The notes beneath the pieces were generated by a model, which saw only the letters and a list, made by a program, of their open reading frames with translations, searched no databases and was not told the DNA's origin. The translations under genes were made by a program, and so were the position numbers. A DNA stretch of 64,000 bases from Sweltsa coloradensis (Eukaryota; Arthropoda; Insecta; Plecoptera; Chloroperlidae). The stretch is from positions 372,001 to 436,000 of the forward strand of contig JAMZAV010000169.1 of assembly GCA_024449915.1 (NCBI GenBank), written 5' to 3'. Shown here piece by piece: positions 46,001 through 57,111 of the stretch. Every line of letters starts with the position of its first letter. Position 1 is the first letter of the stretch.

Positions 46001-48180
46001 AAAATTGCCTTAGTTACCCCTTGCCAAATTAGTCGATTTTGGGGGGTAGCGGTTTTGTACGGAAATCGATAAAGGGCTTCACAACGAGCTCAAAACAGTT
46101 TGCCTTTTCAGATCGGACTTATAGGGGTCTCAAAATTAATTTATTGGTGGTGAAATGTCATTCAATTTGTCACCTTTTTATCGCATTTACCGACGATTGG
46201 TGCGAGATAGGGACAAACGGTTTTCACCAACGTGTTTAGAATAACAATGTTCATCAAAATCAACAATGTTTTTTTTTATTAAAAAAACAAATGTGTGATA
46301 TCGTTTTTTAGCTTTTTTACTTGACACATACAAGTTACGCACTTCTAGGTTTCGGTTCTGTCCTAGTGGGAGTGAGTTTGATTTTTTAAGCCCACTCACG
46401 ACTTGCTAGGGCCGCTAGGACCGCAGAAAAGACAAGTAGGTCTCGAGAAGTGCTCATGAAAGTGGTTTTTTGAGAGTTCTTTTGTGCCCTAGCTCGGCCG
46501 GGTGTAGACCAAATGATCTGAAATTTTAATCCTTAACAGCTGTTGGCACCCCAAAAAATACAAAAAATACTAGGCACCAATAGGATGAAAGGTACGGGCG
46601 TGAGAGGGGTGTGAAATTTGAAAATTGCCTTAGTAACCCCTTGCCAAATTAGTCGATTTTGGGGGGTAGCGGTTTTTTGACGGAAATCGATAAAGGGCTT
46701 CACAACGAGCTCAAAACAGTTTTCCTTTTTCAGATCGGACTTATAGGGGTCTCAAAATTAATTTATTGGTGGTGAAATGTCATTCAATTTGTCACCTTTT
46801 TATCGCATTTACCGACGAATGGTGCGAGATAGGGACAAACGGTTTTCACCAACGTGTTTAGAATAACAATGTTCATCAAAATCAACAATGTTTTTTTTTA
46901 TTAAAAAAACAAATGTGTGATATCGTTTTTTAGCTTTTTTACTTGACACATACAAGTTACGCACTTCTAGGTTTCGGTTCTGTCCTAGTGGGAGTGAGTT
47001 TGATTTTTTAAGCCCACTCACGACTTGCTAGGGCCGCTAGGACCGCAGAAAAGACAAGTAGGTCTCGAGAAGTGCTCATGAAAGTGGTTTTTTGAGAGTT
47101 CTTTTGTGCCCTAGCTCGGCCGGGTGTAGACCAAATGATCTGAAATTTTAATCCTTAACAGCTGTTGGCACCCCAAAAAATACAAAAAATACTAGGCACC
47201 AATAGGATGAAAGGTACGGGCGTGAGAGGGGTGTGAAATTTGAAAATTGCCTTAGTAACCCCTTGCCAAATTAGTCGATTTTGGGGGGTAGCGGTTTTTT
47301 TGACGGAAATCGATAAAGGGCTTCACAACGAGCTCAAAACAGTTTTCCTTTTTCAGATCGGACTTATAGGGGTCTCAAAATTAATTTATTGGTGGTGAAA
47401 TGTCATTCAATTTGTCACCTTTTTATCGCATTTACCGACGAATGGTGCGAGATAGGGACAAACGGTTTTCACCAACGTGTTTAGAATAACAATGTTCATC
47501 AAAATCAACAATGTTTTTTTTTATTAAAAAAACAAATGTGTGATATCGTTTTTTAGCTTTTTTACTTGACACATACAAGTTACGCACTTCTAGGTTTCGG
47601 TTCTGTCCTAGTGGGAGTGAGTTTGATTTTTTAAGCCCACTCACGACTTGCTAGGGCCGCTAGGACCGCAGAAAAGACAAGTAGGTCTCGAGAAGTGCTC
47701 ATGAAAGTGGTTTTTTGAGAGTTCTTTTGTGCCCTAGCTCGGCCGGGTGTAGACCAAATGATCTGAAATTTTAATCCTTAACAGCTGTTGGCACCCCAAA
47801 AAATACAAAAAATACTAGGCACCAATAGGATGAAAGGTACGGGCGTGAGAGGGGTGTGAAATTTGAAAATTGCCAAATTAGTCGATTTTGGGGGGTAGCG
47901 GTTTTTTGACGGAAATCGATAAAGGGCTTCACAACGAGCTCAAAACAGTTTTCCTTTTTCAGATCGGACTTATAGGGGTCTCAAAATGTATTTATTGGTG
48001 GTGAAATGTCATTCAATTTGACAACTTTTTATAGCATTAACCAAAATGGTGCGTGATAGAGACAAACGGTTTTCACCATCATGTTTAGAATAATAATGTT
48101 CAACATTTCAACAGTTTTCCTTGTTCAGATCGGACTTATCAAAATCTCAAAATTAATTTATTTGTGATGATCTTCTGTTA
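40081..48180 (+). repeat. 622-bp satellite-like tandem array, 13 units plus partial ends
   Basis: Taking TGCTCATGAAAGTGG as the unit start, units begin at 40287, 40899, 41521, 42143, 42765, 43387, 44004, 44601, 45206, 45831, 46451, 47073 and 47696. A shortened unit starts at 40081 and the last unit decays into diverged sequence by about 48180. Most intervals are exactly 622 bp and outer units are nearly identical. Variable spots are a TTACCCCTTG-type 10-bp insertion (absent in the units from 40287 and 47696) and a T6/T7 run. Each unit has an A/T hairpin TTTTTTTTTATTAAAAAAA and a run of TAG-rich motifs. The recurring 70-codon minus-strand frame (MSGLKKSNSLPLGQ...) is present because the DNA repeats; nothing shows it is translated. 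Confidence 0.95.
43485..45480 (+). other. Indel-rich central block of the 622-bp array
   Basis: The units in this block carry many one- or two-base insertions and deletions relative to the flanking units, for example AAATGCCTTAGAACCCC, GATCGACTTATAGG and TTTATCGCATTACGACG. Unit lengths fall to 597-617. The pattern is dominated by indels rather than substitutions and stops abruptly on the right. This is what unpolished long-read consensus looks like. True decay of central units is the alternative. Confidence 0.6.
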
Positions 48181-48299
48181 AAACCCTATCTGAATTTTCT
48201 TGTTTTTTTGTCCAAAATAGGTTTGAATGATCAATGTGAATCGATGAACAATGATATTGCAATGATTGTAAATTTATCTAATTAACTATACGAGAGTAA

Positions 48300-48585
48300 A
48301 AAAAAAGCACCCGCGGGAATCGAACTCTGTATCTTCCGCACCATTAGCAAGTACTCTACAGCAGTGGCCGAGGACTGGTATACGGATTACGTGGCTTTAT
48401 GAACCTTATGATTCATATATTCTCAACGCGAGCAGGCAGGGTGATGGGTTATCAGTCCGTTAGGTATGATGTGAATGTTACTTTAATACATCAGAACCGT
48501 GGCTGAATCGGTTAGAGAATACTTTCCCAAGCTAGCATAGGTTTCATATACATAAGCGAGCCAGGTTCGAATCTCATGAGTAAAA
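48300..48585. repeat. Two opposed tRNA-like sequences
   Basis: On the minus strand 48305-48350 has GAGTTCGATTCCCGCGGGTG preceded by an anticodon-arm-like segment. On the plus strand 48497-48580 has CCGTGGCTGAATCGGTTAGA and later AGCCAGGTTCGAATCTCATG, an A-box and B-box spaced as in a long-variable-arm (Ser/Leu-type) tRNA. Both look like SINE heads rather than functional genes because the stems are poor. Confidence 0.4.
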
Positions 48586-49800
48586 TATTTTTAACTTCTG
48601 AAACTGATTTTATCAAATAACATTTTGTTCTAATAGGGGTATACACATATCGATTTTAAAGTTAGGGAATGTTTAACTCCTACAATAAATTATGTATCAT
48701 AATACATAACTATAGTTATTTGGCTTGGACTTCTTTTTATTCATTTCTCATTATAAATGGTGCTTACTGCTTATAGCTAATCTGATTCTGTACTGACCTG
48801 TCATATCTTCTTCTGCCTGCTGACCAGCCATCCTCCTCCCAATTCCTTGGAATCCTGGCTTACGTTTTCTTATAATTACTATTGTAATCTTTAATAATAC
48901 GTTCGTTCCATTTCAAACTCAAATTTCCCCATACGATAAGATGAGTTTATTATTTTTTTCTTGTCTTTACTCTTCCATGTATCAACATACTTTTTCTAGA
49001 AATGTAGTTAATTCAACGAAAATAACATTTAGAGCAAGCAGTAAGTGAATAATTGTTTAAATGCATGTGACAAGGAAATTGTGATGAAATGTTTTAAATA
49101 TATTAAAGATCAGGAGCTATTGGATTTTACTATAACATTATATGTTTATATATTTAATTCCAGACAATTTGTACAGAACACACACATTAAGATTACATAA
49201 TAATTACACATAATACAGTTGTAATGATAATTTGGAAATACAATGTGCAATTTTCATGGTGTATGATTATTGATTTGGAAAAGGAATAAGGAAAATAATT
49301 CAAACAGGTGAACAATTTAATAAACATATATATTTTAAAATGATGCAACTGTTTTGTGTCAGATGGTGTATTTATTAAATGCTGAAATGTGTAATGAAGA
49401 GTATAGAGCTCAACCCATTAACCTGCTCCAGACCAACAAGAAGATTGTTTGGAGATGAAACTCAGGCAGTAAAGGCAGTACTTTCATAATTACTATCATT
49501 AGTCACTAAGTATAAAATGGGGACACTTGATTTTCTTAGCTCTTGGAGTAGGAGTATAAGAGCAAGTTATTTACAGGCTAATTTCATATGGTTTTATTGC
49601 TTTTTATTTTAAATTCAATATGTGTTTATCCTAATATGATACTGACCTTGCTGTGTCTGTCTATGACACTCACCTCTCCCACTCCTCTGCCAGCGGCCTG
49701 CCATACGATGATTCCCTGCCAGCTCCTTGTCGTCCTGTTGTCTTTATACAAATATTATCGTAATTGTTAACTTTCGTTGTCCATTTGTTTGAAGTCCAAA
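48586..49800. other. Non-coding stretch containing a diverged duplicate pair
   Basis: 48720-48930 and 49570-49800 share, in order, an ACTGACCT...TCTGCC...CAGC..CCT block, ATTACTATTGTAATCTTTAA against ATTATCGTAATTGTTAAC, and a TTCGTT.CCATTT tail. No gene was seen. Confidence 0.3.
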
Positions 49801-50092
49801 AATATTACATGAAAAAAATAATTTTTTAAAACAACTCTCATATTTAAATGTACTAAAAAGTAAAAAATAAATTTTCGCCCAACAAATTTTTGCCTTACTC
49901 GGAAAATAAAAGCGTTGGGCGCTTTCGGTATTGACATAGATTACAGATTTTTGTTGTTCATGGAGGGAAAGCGCCCAACGCTTTTATTTTCCGAGTAAGG
50001 CAAAAACTTGTTGGGCGAAAATTTATTTTTTACTTTTTAGTACATTTAAATATGAGCGTTGTTTTAAAAAATTATTTTTTTCATGTAATATT
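49801..50092. mobile_element. Near-perfect fold-back element (126-bp arms, 40-bp loop)
   Basis: 49801-49926 and 49967-50092 are reverse complements with only two mismatches (ACTCTC against ACGCTC, and CAAATTTT against CAAGTTTT). Both arms contain AAAAGCGTTGGGCGCTTTC next to the loop and AATATTACATGAAAAAAATA at the outer ends. No target duplication is clear. It is probably a young fold-back MITE; if transcribed it would form a long hairpin RNA. Confidence 0.85.
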
Positions 50093-50119
50093 ATTTTATT
50101 CTTTTTAGTCGTAACGAAT

Positions 50120-50560
50120 GTTGTAATCGAATATGTGCTCACTGGACGCGTCCGAATTTCTGCATCTCGTTGGCCCATCCTCACTAGCTGTGACTAATTT
50201 CCCATATGAAGCTTTGTTTGATTAATTAATTATGATGAATTAATTGATACACTATAGTGAATGTGATAAATTGATTCATGTATTGTCATCAAGAATACGT
50301 ATGTGTGAAAAATTTCAGCTCGATCGGACATTGCATCTGGTTGGCCCATCCTTACTAGCTGTGACTAATTTCCCGTATGAACTTTGTTTGGTTAATTAAT
50401 TACGATGAATTATATGATTAATTAGTGAATCTGTTAATTGATTCATCTATATTGTCATCAAGAATACGTATGTGTGAAAAATTTCAGTTCGATCGGAGAT
50501 TGGGAAGTGGGTGAAATATTGTCTATAAGATTCCGTCCAGACAGATAGACAGACAGACAA
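50120..50560 (+). repeat. Two tandem copies of a retroelement-3'-UTR-like unit
   Basis: CATCTCGTTGGCCCATCCTC and CATCTGGTTGGCCCATCCTT start two copies about 180 bp apart. Each has TAGCTGTGACTAATTTCCC and GTCATCAAGAATACGTATGT and ends in AAAAATTTCAG.TCGATCGGA. Then follow GATTCCGTCCAGACAGATAG and (CAGA)-type repeats. A 'TTTCAGCTCGATCGGA' block followed by a CAGA-rich tail is familiar from 3' ends of invertebrate non-LTR elements. No ORF remains. Confidence 0.45.
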
Positions 50561-50769
50561 ACACATGAAGCTAATATAAGCATTGTAAAATGTCCATATA
50601 CGTTTAAGATGCTACAACTTTCTTCAGGAAATGTGGTGTACCCGCGAAGAGCAAAGCTAATATCAGATTGTGTTAAAAAATACTACAGTTGACCCGCAGC
50701 TTCATCACTGACAGCTCACGAGGGCCAGCACTCGTTGGGAACCAAAACCTATGTAAGTCCGCCCGCATA

Positions 50770-51045
50770 AAGGGTACCTTTTAACTGCCAGTCGGAAGTA
50801 AAATTTATTGCTAGGGTAACCTGAGACTTTTATTTACAAATTTCTATTCAATTAGAGAGATAAAAATCCAATCGAATTTTACCAATTTTCAAAGAAGAAT
50901 TTGTGGGCCAAAAAACAAAGACACGAGGGAGCAAAACTGCCATGTGGAATGTGTTCGTGGGGGGTAGTTGTGTTGTAAAAATACTTTGGTTCACTCGCGG
51001 CGGTGGGTCACAGGGGCCACCCTTGTGTAGGTTACCTTTAAACGG
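50770..51045 (+). repeat. Interspersed repeat, copy 2
   Basis: It shares CATGTGGAATGTGTTCGTGG and GGTGGGTCACAGGGGCCACC, and the upstream GCCAGTCGGAAGTAAAA motif, with 38095-38345. It carries no coding region. Confidence 0.5.
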
Positions 51046-52419
51046 ACCATTAAACTCTTGAAACTATCTGAAATTAATGGCTTCCCTTAATACTCTAATA
51101 ATGCGTGGACAAAAGTTATAGGTACATTCTAACAGCTGTCAGTAATCACTTAATAAACACTGATCACCAAGTATGACTTAAAGTAAACAAGCACAGCTCA
51201 TTGAAAGTAATGAAAGGTTGCACCTATGCATTAGGGATGGACGATGCGTTAGTTTACAAGAACAACCCCCCCCCCCCCCGCCCCTCCGGCCGTGACGATT
51301 AAATTTCATAGATTATCAATACAAAATATATAACAGCGATGTCAATGGATACGCCTATACACAGGATTTGAATTCATTTATTTAATTTCACGTTTCAGAT
51401 TATTACGGAAAATTCAATTATTCCTGAGTGTATTTTTAATCTAAAAAAATCTGTTAGTTTGATTCATTTTCTTCCCCATCGCTTTCCTGCTAATGTACTC
51501 TCTCCTCTACCCCTCCGACTCCAATCCCGCTCTCTTTCTTTTTGTTCCGTCTTTCTTGTCGATCTCAAGACACAAAAGAATCCATCTTTTCTCTCGCCTT
51601 CCGTTGTTTTCCTAACCAGAAAGAAAAATCCAATTTCTGAGCCACAGGAGACCAAATGTACACTTTTGGCCAAAAGTATGGACGCGTTCAGGAGACTTAG
51701 TATGCAAGCCATGCTGGAGCCGTCAGGCTAGGAACAGTGTCAGACCTGTACATTCGCTACCACTGAAACTAGCACCTCAGAAGAAAATAACCCTTCTCTG
51801 ATTACATTAAATACTTGTTCAAATTTTATGAATACTGGCTATCGATTCTAAACAAATAAGAATGCTCATCCCTTCTCGAGATGTACATCTTATGTCTCGT
51901 TTAGACCCATACTTTAACATTACACACATACTTGACGAAATCCGATGATTTGCTTGCTTTCTAGTTCCTGCCAATGGTATAGGCAAATAAAATTTTAATG
52001 GTTTAACGTGTTTGTAAATATGAATTGTATTGCTCACTGGTTCGGTGAAAGAATGATCAGCAATAATTGATTGAATTGAATCCCGCAATTTTATTGTTTA
52101 TGTATGCACTACTGTATTTGAAAACAAGATCAAGTTTATCTATTTATTTATCTAAATATTCCTCAAGAAGAGCAGATATTAAGTATTCTTCAATATATCA
52201 TGCCCTTCATAACCTCCCTGTGTCCATGCCCGTTAGGCCTAGTACAAGAGCATGTGATAAACTTATTTAAAGATTTTTGGTGTGTTTACTTAAATAATTA
52301 TAGAAAAAAGACTTATTAAAAAATAAATTAGGAATGTTTAAACTACTATTAAACATTCTTCTAACACCCAGTGTAATACTTTTCCTTAAATTACATTTGC
52401 ACAGCAATAACACTTATTA
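51046..52419. other. Non-coding stretch
   Basis: It includes a 14-base C run at 51266-51279 and a pyrimidine-rich patch at 51465-51640. An open stretch follows CTGAGCCACAG (51631-51647) but has no donor and no recognisable product. No gene is called. Confidence 0.3.
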
Positions 52420-52469
52420 ATTGTTATTTATATAATAATACTTTATGATTATGGTTTTGTAGCTTAACA

Positions 52470-52612
52470 ACTATTCGAGACGATGAGTGGTGATAGATGA
52501 CAATGAAGAACGGTTTTTAAAATACCTATGCCTTATGCGTGATTCGAACCCACGTCCTCGTAGAACCATACGCTTCGGACCAGTGCTGCCCTTATCGTAT
52601 ATGCCAACGTGG
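52470..52612 (-). mobile_element. tRNA-derived SINE copy, family B (minus)
   Basis: On the minus strand TTGGCATATACGATAAGGGC is followed by GGTCCGAAGCGTATGGTTCT and the B-box GTGGGTTCGAATCACGC. The body then includes TCATCTATCACCACTCAT-type sequence. It is clearly related to 54895-55060 and more distantly to 61270-61425. Confidence 0.55.
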
Positions 52613-54894
52613 AAGGATGTATAATATTTTAAAAATATCCTTTATTGTAGGACTGGAGAATTCAAGATTTTACCGATATTGAATGTGTAAATGTACCTTA
52701 AGATCCTCAGTCCACAACAGTAATGGCCTATACAGTAGAGCAGAAAGTAAAACATCAAATTCCATAATAGTATTAATATCTCCTCCATTATTATTATAAT
52801 ACATTTAATTTAAACTAACAAGATTAAAAAAAAAAAAAAACTGTCAACATTATACTTGATTATACATCAAAACTAAAATATTGTACGAACCCCCTTCTTG
52901 CATGACGCCCGTCCTTTTTAAACGATAATTCTAATCAACAATATTATCGTTCTGTTCGATCTCAAGATATTTTCTTTCGAGTATTTATTCTTTCGCAAAA
53001 TAGTACCAACATAGTTTATACTGAATCCTTGTCCAGAGCTCGCTGCCTATCGTGGACCATCGCTCTCCCAATGGGACCTGACATAAGAGATGGATGACAA
53101 TGTCACATATTCGATGTTATGTTGGTATGTCGTTAGTTACACAGTAGCCGTAAGAATAATAAAAAAATATAGATAATTTATCTTATTCTTATATCATAAT
53201 AATCCGTTGGGATCAGTCCGAACCGCCATGAATATTTATCACAAAACGATTGTGGATTTCACTAGTCAGTACACATCTGCCCATGAAATCTGCAGCAACA
53301 TACTATAATGACCTTGTTGACGGAGCCTAATGAAGCAATATTACTTTCAGGGGGAGTTACACATTTTATCTCGACTATTAATATTATTTGCAATGCTTTT
53401 AAGTTTTATCTTTAGCAAACTTTAACTTTTAAATTGTGTTTTAAGAGTTTTGTTAGCACCTCATCAAGCGCACGTTCACTTTGATAACTAACTTGTCTCT
53501 AACGCGAGCTTACCATTTTAAGATTCAACATCACACTCATATGACTCAAGAATGATTTATGAGCCAAACTTAATTTATATAAAACATGAACAACTCCTGT
53601 TTGATACAAGGATTATATTTATAAAATGAATATATAAATGTTAGCTGGTAGAAAAGTTCGTTCTGTTTCTGTACGAAATTTACCTCGATTTAAATTCACC
53701 AAGCTTTGAAGCCTTACAAACTGGACATCTTGAAGATTTTTTTTGAAAATATAAATTTGTTATTTTGTAACAGTAATTTTGATAATTTCTCCATTTTAAT
53801 AATAATATCATTAGCTCTCACATTACAATTTCTTGTTAGGGACGTTTAGCAACGTCTCTTTTTTTTTACGTTTCACCCCAACTGTGTGGGCGAAGAAAAA
53901 ACAAACAAAAAACAATATCATTATTTTCAAGATGCATGCTTTCACAGTCCGAAATAATATAGAAATGTTGTATTTTGCAAGTTATTTTGATGTGTTATAT
54001 CTATTGAGACGTGTGGTATATAAAGTGATCAAACACAGCGAAATTACCTGCAAAATAGATAATTTCTCATTATTATTCATAGGCTCCAAAAAACCTTCCT
54101 ACGCGGTAATGCCTCATATTATAGCCTCACAGTCTCCTCGAAATTGGTGGCTGAAGTTTTCAGCTATAGGTTATTCTGGGATAATAGAATGATGTTTGTT
54201 GATTGAAATGATCTTGTTCGAGAGAATAATGTGCAACGACACTGAGTCAAAATTATATTTCGTCCACCCAACCAAATACGTGACACTCTTCTTCTTAGAG
54301 GGAAGAGGGCTAACTATTAATTAAGGGCAGATGGTTCCTACGAAAAGGGTTTCATACAGAGAAGAAACCACACTTTATCAGACCTAACGCTCGAGATGGG
54401 GTTCCCGGATTCGTATGTAAGCTAAATGAAGTGTTGGCTCGAGGCTAAGCCTCGTACTCTGATCGGGAGTCGAGTTCTAAAGCCCGTCGAGACCGCTACA
54501 CAATTGACATTTTCCGAACATACCTATATCAACAGGAATAGTACTCTAACACTAATCTACACATACTTTCCGTACCTATATACTTTGTCAACTGAAGAGG
54601 GTTAATTCTGGTTTGTACCCTACAGCAAGCATCCTACAAAAATGTATTTATTTCTGGTAACTACACTGTAGTTATTAGTAAGAGGCAAGATTTTTGATCC
54701 GTTATGGTATTTATAAGCAGAACATATCCCTGTCTATTTTGAAAGTGATATCATGTTCCCCAATAAAATTAATGAGTTCGTCTATTTCTACATAGATAAA
54801 GATCTCATTATATGATAGGCTGCTACTAAATCGCACCCAACATACCCGTAGTGATAATATTTAAAAACATGTATTGATGATGATGATTTTTACT
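52613..54894. other. Non-coding stretch
   Basis: AT-rich DNA. The 119-codon open stretch at 53833-54192 has no splice borders, domain or compositional bias supporting a gene. A CGAGGCT-A-AGCCTCG hairpin lies near 54439-54453. Confidence 0.3.
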
Positions 54895-55060
54895 GTTTAA
54901 CGTCTCTATTAATTCGAAAAGCTATTCGAGACTATGAGTGGTAATAGATGACGATGAAAGACGATTACAAAAAATATATGTCTTAATCGTAATTCGAGCC
55001 AAAGTCATAGTACAGCCGTACGCTTCGGACCAGAGCCCTAATCGTATGTGCCACCTCAGA
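54895..55060 (-). mobile_element. tRNA-derived SINE copy, family B (minus)
   Basis: It shares CGTACGCTTCGGACCAG, AATTCGAGCC (a degenerate B-box) and CTATTCGAGACTATGAGTGG with 52470-52612, and a TTTAACGTCTC-type 3' end. The B-box is mutated, so this copy is older or inactive. Confidence 0.5.
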
Positions 55061-56771
55061 TAGGTAAAATAAATATTGACATCCTGTATATTTGATACAA
55101 AACACTTGCACCTAGCACGCAAAGTGATAATATTATAACGTCCTTGAAGAAGCAATCTGTGGAAATATCAGCATTGTTTCATCTACAACCGTTCCACTGT
55201 GCGCAACCTAACAATGCTAATTGTTGACGAAATTAACGTAAATTTGTCGGGTTACAACGATGCTGTATATAACAGAAACCAACGCATGCCTAGTCACAGT
55301 TTCAATTTTTTTTTGTATTTTCCTAACCACAATGTGACTTTTCGTGAGTTAATTAAGCCTTTAATAAAATTTGAGTTTAATTATGCTTTGAGCATTGTAC
55401 AGTAGCACAAGAATGAATCATAAACATATTTATTACCATACGACAGGTAAATTGTTTTTCTACGGTGTAAGATTGAGTATTGCTGATGAAACAGATAACG
55501 AACGAGACGAATATACAGAAGGGCCTAACACCGAGAGACTTCCGACATGATTATGACTATAAGAATGTATCTCCTCCATCCCCTAACCCTATCCCCACTC
55601 CCGGAATGGACAGAGGGGCGGAAAGGGGAGGTAAACGTGCAAGAAAGGCATATGTGCAAGATCATTCCTCAACTGTAGAGGCTGGAGACAACATATGCAT
55701 GCGGAGAGCGGAGAGCAGATAGAAAATATGGCTACTCGTATGTTATGTTGCAACTGTGTCTAGACTTAAAGTAAATAAATATATATTCCTCGTAGGAAAT
55801 CTGCCCATGGAGAGCTTAACCCTTTACAGATGACTAACAGGAATGGGGTGGGGTTGGGAGGGAATATCCAAGGACTGGACTAAATCACATCACACGCCGA
55901 ATCAGAATAAGCATTGAGCTACCTTTTTTGGAGGGTAGGCCCCATTAAATAAGTTTTATGTTTTAAAAATATTAGAACTTCATTTTCTGCACAGAGAAAA
56001 TAATTTGTGAACTTTCTAGATCAAGAAATAACGTTGAATTGATGCTCAAAGTGGAAAGTTTAGCATTATACCAGTAGGTATATCTTCCACGAATATATTG
56101 GTGGGAGGTAGACCTCCCAACATAATTTTAATTATTTGGTTTGATAGGACAACGACACTAGCAGAAATACATTATTTAATTGAAAGATTCATTATTCGTA
56201 TTTAATTACTTGTTTTTCTGAGTATAGCCCACAAAGTTTTCATGGGCTGAAACGTGGAAATGCACCGAACAAATTATTGAAATTATTATAACATATCATA
56301 ATGTGTAATAACCTAAAACACTCAACAAATTGTTGTGTTATTATGACGTATCACACAACGTATATAAAAAATATTAAATAGCAAACCGTATCCAAACCAA
56401 ATTCAATAAAAAATTTAAACATCTATTTAATAGAACAGTCCTTCTTAACTTAGGCATATCTTTTTCCTTTGTATCAATCGAAACCAAACAACTCGAATTT
56501 ATGTGTTAAGTGTGTTAGAGATATGATTTCAGACTGATTTTGTTTCTAACTGTCCATTTTATCTTACGCCACTGGATTGGTCAAGGTTTCGGGATCTCCC
56601 CGTGAATGGTTTACACAGCTCTATGCCAGCTTGGTGTGGAAATTCACCTCAGGAATTATTTCAACAAAATTTACGTTCAAATATTGATTTTCATGTCATA
56701 TTGAATTTCATAGACGTTGGAGGAAATGAGTTTTCGTGCATTTGTTCCACCGAAGAGAGGTGGGGTCGGAA

Positions 56772-56803
<32 letters not shown>

Positions 56804-57028
56804 ATAATAATAATAAGAGCAGAGCAAATAGAAAGCGTTTTTCATAAATTTAAATATGATTCACGTTTTTCTTCCATTAGATTAGTTGATTGTGTATAGA
56901 TCGAATTTTGAGCAAAAGGTAAATCCGTTTCCACTTCTCCGGGTGATCTGATGATCCACTGTGTGGCCATATTAGACCCTAATTACTAAACATTTGCTGG
57001 AAAAACTCCCTTGATATTATTACTATTG
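55061..57028. other. Non-coding stretch with one GC-richer open patch
   Basis: The patch at 55500-55720 reads LTPRDFRHDYDYKNVSPPSP then NPIPTPGMDRGAERGGKRAR on the plus strand and could be an exon (possible GTAAAC donor at 55631), but no acceptor is clear. A (GA)n run lies near 56774-56796. Nothing else was recognised. Confidence 0.3.

Positions 57029-57109
<81 letters not shown>
57029..57109 (+). repeat. (TTA)n microsatellite
   Basis: A long pure TTA/ATT run. It gives a spurious poly-Ile minus-strand frame. Confidence 0.9.

Positions 57110-57111
<2 letters not shown>

Noticed and set aside
40635..47644. Recurring 70-codon minus-strand ORF (MSGLKKSNSLPLGQ...) in the 622-bp array
   Set aside because: It repeats because the DNA repeats. 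Nearly identical nucleotides give no information about selection, there is no domain or promoter, and it is broken in the indel-rich units.
53833..54192. 119-codon plus-strand ORF
   Set aside because: There is no splice context, domain or GC rise, and this length is plausible by chance in 64 kb.
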